DNA of 42,671 bases from Nitrospira sp. BO4 (lineage in GTDB: Bacteria; Nitrospirota; Nitrospiria; Nitrospirales; Nitrospiraceae). Both the position numbers and the translations under genes were made by a program. Positions 36,164-42,671 of this stretch are shown piece after piece; positions within the stretch are counted from its first letter, which is position 1; every line of letters begins with the position of its first letter. The DNA lies in NCBI GenBank assembly GCA_030144965.1, contig JAMPUU010000030.1, positions 1 through 42,671 on the forward strand, read 5' to 3'. The notes beneath the pieces were generated by a model that worked only from the letters and a program-made list of their open reading frames with translations, was not told the origin of the DNA and did no database searches.

Positions 36164-39100
36164 ATGAGGTCCAATCAACTTGAACAAACGCGGAGGCAGA
36201 AGAACGCCAGCGTGATGCTGCGATTCCAAAGCCTGGCGTTGGCGAGCAGTTTAGCGTTCGCACCGATAGGCTTTGCTGCCGAGCAACATCGTCATCACGA
36301 CAATGCGGGCCAGGCGTCGGCAGACAAGGTCATCTATCGCGAGGGCGGGTCGATCCTGCACGATCGAATGATGGATGAGGTCAAGCGCCAGCAAGAGTTC
36401 ATGGGAGAGAAAGGTGGTTATAGTAATGGGGCCAATAGTCACATGCTCCAGCAGGGCGTTCTACTGGTCGCAGAAGACCCGTCCAAGGTTGCTGTCAGCA
36501 GCGGCCAACGGTGTCCGGCCAACGCGCCTGTCAAAGAGTACCACGTTTCTGCGATCAACGTCGAAATCACGTTGAGCCGGTTTCTCGACTACTTCCCGGG
36601 ATACATGTACGTGTTGACCGAGAATGTTGAGAAGGTACGGGGCGAGGAAAAATCCAACAGTGACGCGCGAGAGAAAGAAAACGATCCCGGCGCGGTGTCG
36701 AACGGATTGCAAGGAGATATCATTCAGCCCTTGGTGATCCGCGCCAATCAAGGCGATTGCCTTAAGCTGACCCTCCACAACCAGATCAACGATGAGCCGA
36801 CCAATCTCGTCATCAACGGGTCGTCCATGGTCGTGACGACCACCGGCAAGCCGGCGACTCCTTCGAACCCCGATACGACGGTGGCGGCGGGAGGGGAGCG
36901 GAGTTTTGAATGGTACATCAAACCGGACACGCAAGAGGGCGCGCGATTCTTCCGGTCACATGCCTCGCGCGAGCAATTCAATCTGGGCTTGATCGGGATG
37001 CTCGTGGTGGAACCACGCGGATCGCGCTATCTGAGCCCATTCGATGGGCAGCCGATGCCGAGCGGTTGGGAGGCGATGATTGAAGATCCGAACGGAGCGG
37101 ACTTCCGGGAGTTCGCGATCTTCTACCATGAAGCCGGTGACGAGGCCTTCCGGCTCTTGAACAAGAAAGGTGAGATGCTGCCGCAGCGCGATCCCCACAC
37201 CGATTCGTATCGGCCGGGCGCCCGGCTGCTCAATTATCGCAGCGAGCCGCACGGCACGCGCATTGAGCTTCAGGCGCACATGGGATTCTACGGCGACGAG
37301 TCGATGGCGTACGGCTCCTACACGTTCGGTGATCCGGCGACGACGATTCCCAGATCCTACCTTGGCGATCCTGCCAAGTTCCGTATGGCAGGCGGGTCGG
37401 AAATCGTGCATTCGCATCATCTCCACGGCGGGTCCATCCGGTGGGCGCGCCAGCCGGGGAACAGCCAGCTCGACTTTGCGGTGTCGAAGAACGGCCCGGT
37501 GAAGTTCCCTCCGATCAGCGATACTTCAGATCGGTTGGACGTACAGTCCATTGGGCCGACGGAAGTGTACGATCAGGTGATCGAGGGTGGATCCGGCGGG
37601 CTGCAGGCATTGGCCGGTGAGTTCGTGTTCCATTGCCATATCCCCCAACATTATGTGACGGGCATGTGGGGATTCTGGCGTGTCTACAATACGCTGCAAG
37701 CGCCGGGGTTCCAGACCGACGTCATGAAACCGCTCGTGGAACTTCCTGACCGTGCGGGCAAGATGAAGGGAGGCATTCCATCGGACAAGCTGGTCGGCAC
37801 CACAGTGGATTGGTACGGTGGGAAGAAGTACGAGATCACGAAGGATCGGACTGATTGGAAAGCAGATCCGGTGAAGGTCTCCCTCAAGGACTGGGTCGAG
37901 ATGATGCTTCCTCCGCAAGGCAAGCCGGGTAAGAAGAACAGCGAAAAGGAGCAGACGCTCGCGTACGATGCGACCGTGAATGATTGGGCTTGGGATGGCC
38001 ACAAGGCGCTCACTGAGCTGGAGACCGCGTATGAGTGGGTGAACTACAAATCGGCCACGCCAGGAAAGCGGCAGGAAATTCTCTTCGATGCGCGATCCGG
38101 CAAACTCGCCTGGCCGTGGTTGCGGCCGCATCTGGGCCGTCGTGTCCCCTTCTCGCCAAGCCATAGCGGTGCCCCGTGGCTGGAACCGATCCATCGCCGC
38201 GACGACGGCAGCAACTCGACGGAGCCACCGAGGCCTGGAGAGCAGGGACCGTGGAGTCTATGTCCTGAAGGAGCGCCGCAAAAATTCTTCAACATCCATG
38301 CGATTACGTTGCCGATCACACTGAAGAGGGCGACCGCCAAGACACCGGCGATCGTGGACCCGGACGGCATGCTCTATGTGCTGCATGAAGAAGAGCAGGA
38401 CGTCCGGAAAACTTCCGCCAAGCAGATGCCATTGGTGATCCGCGGGAACGTGCAGGATTGCATCGACGTCGTCTACACGAGCGAGTTGAAGGACGATCAG
38501 CGTCAAGGGTTCTCCAGCAAGACGAACCTGCACCCGCACATGTTCCAGTTCGACACTCAGGCGTCGGATGGCCCCATCATCGGTTTCTCCTACGAGATGT
38601 CGCTGCGACCCTTCACCATCTTGAAGGACGAACACCCCGGCAAAGGTATGCCGGTGCCGATGAACACGACGATCGAAGCCGATGCCGCCAAGGGAACCAC
38701 CACCATTACGGTCAGGGATGCCTCGCGTTATCACGTGAAGACGGAACTCGGCGTGGGCATGGACGAGGTCGGTCGGTTTGAATCAGCACGAATCAGCAAG
38801 ATCAGTGGAAACCAGATCACGTTTGAGCGGCCGCTCAAGTATCACCACAAGAAGGGCGAAATCGTCTCGGTGGAGTGGATCAGAGAACGGTGGTACGTGG
38901 ACGCCGATTTCGGCACCACGTTCTGGCACGACCATGTGTTCGGATTGGATGGCTGGGGCCACGGCTTTTACTCAACGTTTATTGCCGAGCCGCCGCGATC
39001 GACCTATCATGACCCGGTGACCGGTAAGGAAGTCCGGAGCGGACCGGTGGCCGACATTCACACGACCGAACCGGTGTCCGCACATATCAAGGGTTCTTTC

Positions 39101-40921
39101 CGTGAGATCGTCACGCAGGTCATGGATTCCAACCCCAGAACGTCGGAATTGATTACCACTGACAATCCGCAGGCGAAGGTCGGCGCGATTTCCGTCGACG
39201 GGACCCCTTCCGCAGTGTACCCCGCCCGGCTCAATCTGTTGCCGATGAAATTCTTGAACGGCGGCGAAGCGACGACCGGCGGCGGCTACAACATGCGGGT
39301 TGAGCCGTTGTCTGTGCGGCTCGCCAACAACCCCGATCCATCGCAGTTGTTCCGCAGTGCGATTCACGGAGATCCCGAGACCCCGATGTTGCGGGCGTAT
39401 CTGGGCGATCCGGTGGTCGTCCGGTTGATCGAAGGATCGGCCAACGAAGTGCATTCCTGGCACATCAGCGGCCATTGGTTCCCGATGGAGCGGTACAGCA
39501 AGGACTCGATCCCGCGCAGCACGTTGCACGTCGTGATCGGAGAGCGGTATGACGCAGCCATCCCGGCCGCAGGGGGACCGCAGCAGATGGCCGGAGACTA
39601 TCTCTACTACAGCGGGCGCGCGTCTCACTTCGCGGAAGGCAGCTGGGGGATTTTCAGAGTGTTCGATAAGGCAGATGCGACACTGAAGCCGCTGCCGGGT
39701 CGGGCGGAGATTCCTCAATCGGCGAAGTCCGTCTGTCCGGCCGATGCGCCGGTCAAGACCTTCAATGTCGCCGCCATCGATAAGGCGATCCGTTACAACA
39801 AAGGAACGCCCGGTGTGATGGAAGTGGACTTGGAGCGGAAGATGGTGCTGGGCAACGAAACCGGAAAGATGTACGTGCTCGAAGGTGAAAAGACGAAAGT
39901 TGCCTCGGGCAGCCTCGAACCGAGTCCGCTGACCCTGCATGTGAATGTCGGCGATTGCATCAAGGTCAATCTGAAGAACGAAATGGCCAAAGATCGGGCC
40001 GGATTCCACGTCGATAATCTGGCCTATGATCCCAAGGAATCGATGGGGATCAACGCGGGCAACAACCCCGGCGACCAGACCGTCGCGCCGGGACAAAGCC
40101 GGACCTACACGTACTATGCCCATCCTGAATTCGGCGAAAACGCGGCCTTGATTCAGGACTGGGGAAACGTGATTGAAAATCCGCGAAACGGGCTCTTTGG
40201 CGCGATCATCATCGGTCCGAAGGGATCGCGTTATCGCGATCCGGCCAGCGGCGAAGATCTGAGCGACAAGAGCTCCTGGAAAGCGGATGTGATAGTCGAT
40301 CGCACTCTGTCGGGGAATGAACATCGGCAGAACTATCGGTCGTTCGCGCTGCTGTTCCAGGATGAGGACAATATCATCGGCACCAGCTTCATGCCGTACA
40401 TCCAAAAAGTCGCGGGTGTGACGGCGGTGAACTATCGGTCCGAGCCGACGGATTACCGCACGGAGAAAGGCTGTGCGTACAGCGAAATCTTCGTGTGCGT
40501 GAAGGCTGGGGAGCAGCCCGTGACGCCGACCATCGCCGCCCATGTCGGCGATCCGGTCGTGATTCATGTGCTAGGTGCGTTCAGCGAACAGGTCCAGCTG
40601 TTCAGCGTGTCCGGTCATGAATGGAAACATGAGCCCTACCTGACCGGGGCGGACCTTGTCAGCACCATGGAATTCGGCGGGTCCGAGGTCATTAATGCCT
40701 GGTTGCACGGCGGGGCCGGTGGGCCGAACGGTATCCCCGGGGACTATCTCTGGCTCAACCAGAGGCCCGGGTACCTTGATGCCGGTCACTGGGGAATGTT
40801 GAAGGTTTTGGATCGTGACAGCCGCGCGATTCTGCCGTTGAGCGGTCGGGGTCCGGCCACCCAACAGGCGGAAGAGCCATCGCCGGTGCAATCCCTACCG
40901 GTGTCCACGCAGTTCAAGTAG
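36164..40921 (+). CDS. Giant multicopper oxidase with permuted copper motifs
   Basis: 1585 aa with signal peptide (LALASSLAFAPIGFAAEQ), so periplasmic or outer-surface. All four copper motifs of multicopper oxidases are present, in swapped order: H416-S-H-H-L-H421 and H490-C-H-I-P-Q-H496..GM501 (T1, T2/T3) come first; H790-P-H792 and W-H922-D-H924 come last. Three long internal repeats start with the same phrase, CP-x-x-AP-V/Q-K-x-F/Y (C117, C700, C1191); the third lacks copper ligands. Size and order recall MnxG/MofA-type manganese oxidases or ceruloplasmin-like multi-domain proteins. Substrate (Mn, Fe, Cu or other) is not determined. Controlled by a sigma54 promoter and structured leader; ends in a terminator. 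Confidence 0.93.
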   Translation: MRSNQLEQTRRQKNASVMLRFQSLALASSLAFAPIGFAAEQHRHHDNAGQASADKVIYREGGSILHDRMMDEVKRQQEFMGEKGGYSNGANSHMLQQGVLLVAEDPSKVAVSSGQRCPANAPVKEYHVSAINVEITLSRFLDYFPGYMYVLTENVEKVRGEEKSNSDAREKENDPGAVSNGLQGDIIQPLVIRANQGDCLKLTLHNQINDEPTNLVINGSSMVVTTTGKPATPSNPDTTVAAGGERSFEWYIKPDTQEGARFFRSHASREQFNLGLIGMLVVEPRGSRYLSPFDGQPMPSGWEAMIEDPNGADFREFAIFYHEAGDEAFRLLNKKGEMLPQRDPHTDSYRPGARLLNYRSEPHGTRIELQAHMGFYGDESMAYGSYTFGDPATTIPRSYLGDPAKFRMAGGSEIVHSHHLHGGSIRWARQPGNSQLDFAVSKNGPVKFPPISDTSDRLDVQSIGPTEVYDQVIEGGSGGLQALAGEFVFHCHIPQHYVTGMWGFWRVYNTLQAPGFQTDVMKPLVELPDRAGKMKGGIPSDKLVGTTVDWYGGKKYEITKDRTDWKADPVKVSLKDWVEMMLPPQGKPGKKNSEKEQTLAYDATVNDWAWDGHKALTELETAYEWVNYKSATPGKRQEILFDARSGKLAWPWLRPHLGRRVPFSPSHSGAPWLEPIHRRDDGSNSTEPPRPGEQGPWSLCPEGAPQKFFNIHAITLPITLKRATAKTPAIVDPDGMLYVLHEEEQDVRKTSAKQMPLVIRGNVQDCIDVVYTSELKDDQRQGFSSKTNLHPHMFQFDTQASDGPIIGFSYEMSLRPFTILKDEHPGKGMPVPMNTTIEADAAKGTTTITVRDASRYHVKTELGVGMDEVGRFESARISKISGNQITFERPLKYHHKKGEIVSVEWIRERWYVDADFGTTFWHDHVFGLDGWGHGFYSTFIAEPPRSTYHDPVTGKEVRSGPVADIHTTEPVSAHIKGSFREIVTQVMDSNPRTSELITTDNPQAKVGAISVDGTPSAVYPARLNLLPMKFLNGGEATTGGGYNMRVEPLSVRLANNPDPSQLFRSAIHGDPETPMLRAYLGDPVVVRLIEGSANEVHSWHISGHWFPMERYSKDSIPRSTLHVVIGERYDAAIPAAGGPQQMAGDYLYYSGRASHFAEGSWGIFRVFDKADATLKPLPGRAEIPQSAKSVCPADAPVKTFNVAAIDKAIRYNKGTPGVMEVDLERKMVLGNETGKMYVLEGEKTKVASGSLEPSPLTLHVNVGDCIKVNLKNEMAKDRAGFHVDNLAYDPKESMGINAGNNPGDQTVAPGQSRTYTYYAHPEFGENAALIQDWGNVIENPRNGLFGAIIIGPKGSRYRDPASGEDLSDKSSWKADVIVDRTLSGNEHRQNYRSFALLFQDEDNIIGTSFMPYIQKVAGVTAVNYRSEPTDYRTEKGCAYSEIFVCVKAGEQPVTPTIAAHVGDPVVIHVLGAFSEQVQLFSVSGHEWKHEPYLTGADLVSTMEFGGSEVINAWLHGGAGGPNGIPGDYLWLNQRPGYLDAGHWGMLKVLDRDSRAILPLSGRGPATQQAEEPSPVQSLPVSTQFK

Positions 40922-40944
40922 GCCTGCATCATTGCAGACCTTGA

Positions 40945-40990
40945 GGGGGGGAATCCGGTTGTAAAGCCGGATTTCCCCTCCTTCATTTTT
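40945..40990 (+). terminator. Rho-independent terminator after the multicopper oxidase gene
   Basis: GGGGGG-AATCCGG / CCGGATT-TCCCC around an eight-base loop, then CTTCATTTTT. It lies 24 bases past the stop. The T-run overlaps the nominal TTG frame opening at 40989, so the next gene must start later. Confidence 0.8.
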
Positions 40991-41042
40991 GGCGGCCAAC
41001 AATGCCTTGAACCGCATCTCATGCATGCGGTACAAACAAGAC

Positions 41043-41642
41043 ATGGACGTAAGCCGGAAGCGCACATTAGCCGGGTTGCCCGTCTTCTGGATCACATCGG
41101 TTGTTCTCGTATGCGGCCCGGTGGCGACGGCGACGGCGCTCGATTTTTCCGCCGACCGAATTGTCAAAGATGGGACGTCTGCGGTCACCGCTCACGTCAA
41201 TGCCAAAGATGATCGCTGGCGGTTCGAGTACACGGAACCACAAAGCGGTGCCAATATCATGATCGTTCGGATGGACAAGCAGCATTCGTGGCTCATCTTG
41301 TCGAAGCGCCGGCAATACCTTGAGGTACCGATTGCGAGCAGCCATTTGTTGACGGTCACTGAGAAGATGGAAGGAGAAGTCTTACGGGAGTTCGTGGGTG
41401 AAGAGATGCTGGACGGCCGCCCTACCGAATTGTTCGAGATCACGGTTGCCGAAAATGGCGAGACTCGCCAATATTATCGGTGGGTGACCAAAGCGGAGCG
41501 ATTTCCCCTCAAGACCGTGAGCAAGCAGGGGAAGTGGTCAGAGGAGTTTCGCCGGTTGATTTTCACTCAGCAGTCTCCGTTCCTCTTCGAACTTCCGCGA
41601 CGACTGGATAACGCGAATCCATCAGCAGGCACGCAACATTGA
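41043..41642 (+). CDS. Exported DUF4412/LolA-like protein
   Basis: 199 aa from ATG 41043 (ATG 41025 is equally possible; neither has a strong ribosome site). Signal peptide (WITSVVLVCGPVATATA), then a beta-rich domain: FSADRIVKDG, WRFEYTEPQSGANIMIVRMDKQHSWLILSKRRQYLEV, and EEMLDGRPTELFEITV..YYRWVTKAERFPLKTVS. This is the pattern of DUF4412 and LolA/outer-membrane-lipoprotein-sorting relatives, which form curved beta sheets that hold a lipid. Periplasmic. It lies between the multicopper oxidase and cupredoxin genes and probably shares a transcript with the latter. Confidence 0.7.
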   Translation: MDVSRKRTLAGLPVFWITSVVLVCGPVATATALDFSADRIVKDGTSAVTAHVNAKDDRWRFEYTEPQSGANIMIVRMDKQHSWLILSKRRQYLEVPIASSHLLTVTEKMEGEVLREFVGEEMLDGRPTELFEITVAENGETRQYYRWVTKAERFPLKTVSKQGKWSEEFRRLIFTQQSPFLFELPRRLDNANPSAGTQH

Positions 41643-41661
41643 TCGCGTGACTGGAGGAGAT

Positions 41662-42435
41662 ATGAAACAAGCGATACAGGTAGGACTGTGGACCGTGGGT
41701 TGTCTGTCGGCCATGTTGACCTTGGGGCTCCGTGCGGATGCCGGAGCCTATGAGTCAGGAACCGTAACCGAGGCTGCGACGGTACGCGGCAAGGTGATGT
41801 TTGCGGGAACGGTTCCGCCTCCGAAAGAATTTGAGTTGCGGCGCTATGCCGATGAAGTGTTCTGCGGAGCGCTCTCGGACGGAAAGGGGCGCCGATTCTT
41901 GAAGGAGGTCAATATTGGAGGAGAAGGCGGACTCAAGGATGTGGTCGTGATCGTGGAGGGAATCGAGAGAGGGAAGCCGTTCACCTTCACGGATGCCCAG
42001 ATGGAAGCGAACATTTGTCAGTTCCTCCCATTCGTGACCGTGGTCAGCGATAAGCGCCAAGTCACCGTCACCAATCGGGATCCGGTTGCCCACGATATTC
42101 AAGGCTACGCCTATGACCAGGCTGGAGTGGATATCGTCCTCCATCGGCCGGCGCTGAAAGTCAGCGGGACTACGGATGTCGTGCAGCTGGTCAAAGGGCG
42201 GAAAGTGTTTACCATGCAGTGTGGTATGCATCCCTACATGCAGAATTGGGGATATGCCATCGACAATCCCTATTATGCGGTGACGGATCTCGAGGGCTCA
42301 TTCGCCATTGGAGATCTCCCGGCCGGCACCTACCGCATCAAGGCTTGGCACCCTATTTTGGGAATGCAAGAGCGGGAGATCACCGTGAAACCGAATGAGA
42401 CGGTCTCCCTCGACCTGCTGTTTGAAAACAAGTAA
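41662..42435 (+). CDS. Periplasmic cupredoxin-domain protein
   Basis: 257 aa from ATG 41662, with GGAGGAG just upstream (41652-41658); GTG 41647 in frame is less likely. Signal peptide (GLWTVGCLSAMLTLGLRADAGA). A type 1 copper site is visible: H144 (VAHDIQGY), C187, H190 and M193 (QCGMHPYM). The C-terminal 60 residues form a carboxypeptidase-regulatory-like beta domain (AVTDLEGSFAIGDLPAGTYRIKAWHP). It could pass electrons to or from the upstream multicopper oxidase or the ammonia oxidation pathway; this is inference from proximity. Confidence 0.85.
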   Translation: MKQAIQVGLWTVGCLSAMLTLGLRADAGAYESGTVTEAATVRGKVMFAGTVPPPKEFELRRYADEVFCGALSDGKGRRFLKEVNIGGEGGLKDVVVIVEGIERGKPFTFTDAQMEANICQFLPFVTVVSDKRQVTVTNRDPVAHDIQGYAYDQAGVDIVLHRPALKVSGTTDVVQLVKGRKVFTMQCGMHPYMQNWGYAIDNPYYAVTDLEGSFAIGDLPAGTYRIKAWHPILGMQEREITVKPNETVSLDLLFENK

Positions 42436-42585
42436 TGGAACACGACGTGTGCATTATCGGGGTGCAACCGGCGGGTGTTCCGATTGCGGCTTGAGTGGGC
42501 TGAGCGCGTTCTGATCTCGTCCAGGCGGAGTTGAGAAGCTCCTACTTAGAGAAGGAAGGATACAGTCACTCGTGGGGAGTCAGGA

Positions 42586-42671
42586 ATGACATTTCAATCG
42601 GAGCGACTCCTGGATGATTCAGGCCGGTTTTTCGAATTCATCGGGTGCGGGGGGGGGCGTCCGGGGGCGGG
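42586..42671 (+). CDS. Possible start of a further gene, cut by the window end
   Basis: ATG 42586 behind GGGGAG-type bases opens MTFQSERLLDDSGRFFEF and stays open to the edge. The last 30 bases are almost pure G/C runs (GGGGGGGGG, CGGGGGCGGG) and may be unreliable. Too short to identify. Confidence 0.35.
   Translation, partial: MTFQSERLLDDSGRFFEFIGCGGGRPGA

Noticed and set aside
38972..40567. 531-codon minus-strand frame
   Set aside because: Lies wholly inside the multicopper oxidase gene, has biased His/Arg/Asp-rich content and no motif.
42630..42671. G-runs at the window end, possible G-quadruplex
   Set aside because: Abrupt low-complexity G/C at the very edge is more likely poor terminal sequence than biology.

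Overview
The window most likely comes from a comammox-type Nitrospira. The main evidence is ammonia monooxygenase subunit C. A complete, isolated amoC lies at 29997-30803 and keeps both sets of PmoC/AmoC metal ligands. The last 24 codons of a second amoC copy open the window (1-77). The C-terminal tails (ILDPF..QVG..) match each other and, from memory, differ from those of betaproteobacterial AmoC. Sigma54 activators, a large multicopper oxidase, a chlorite-dismutase-family protein, PilZ, Fic and UspA genes fit a Nitrospirota chromosome. The assignment rests on reading by eye, not on a search.

Layout. (1) 1-2105: amoC tail and ftsH. (2) 2106-10928: an accessory stretch bounded by two direct repeats of the 3' half of a tRNA-Lys(UUU)-like gene (2730-2774 and 10884-10928), with a weaker third trace at 6059. 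It holds small stress or zinc-ribbon genes, a UspA protein, IS-derived ends and a large MASE1 hybrid histidine kinase. (3) 11118-14871: a cassette of SDR, beta-carbonic-anhydrase-like protein, ABM monooxygenase-like protein and AhpD-like protein, with a divergent AraC regulator. (4) 14939-15090: two beheaded IS3-family orfA starts. (5) 15233-19049: a two-gene operon of an 877-aa protein ending in a type II pseudopilin (GspG) domain and a clan-A glycoside-hydrolase-like protein. (6) 19877-23877: PilZ, a small membrane protein, a cysteine-free IscA-fold protein, Fic and a membrane protein. (7) 24027-29643: regulatory block of NtrC-type response regulator, PAS histidine kinase, lone receiver and a PAS/cysteine-rich sigma54 activator. 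(8) 29997-42435: amoC, then a 2OG-Fe(II) oxygenase, an Fe-less hypothetical, a frameshifted outer-membrane barrel, a Cld-family protein, a Rieske oxygenase, a 1585-aa multicopper oxidase, a DUF4412/LolA-like protein and a cupredoxin. A partial gene starts at 42586.

The most interesting result is in the non-coding DNA of region 8. Two near-perfect sigma54 (-24/-12) promoters are present. One (31320-31334) sits before a string of four hairpins ending in a U-run and looks like a sigma54-dependent small RNA of about 148 nt between amoC and the 2OG oxygenase. The other (35910-35924) sits before an about 230-nt highly structured leader, with mutually exclusive stems, of the multicopper oxidase. With the sigma54 activators just upstream of amoC, this suggests a local sigma54 regulon around ammonia oxidation and copper/redox enzymes. 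This is inference from sequence only.
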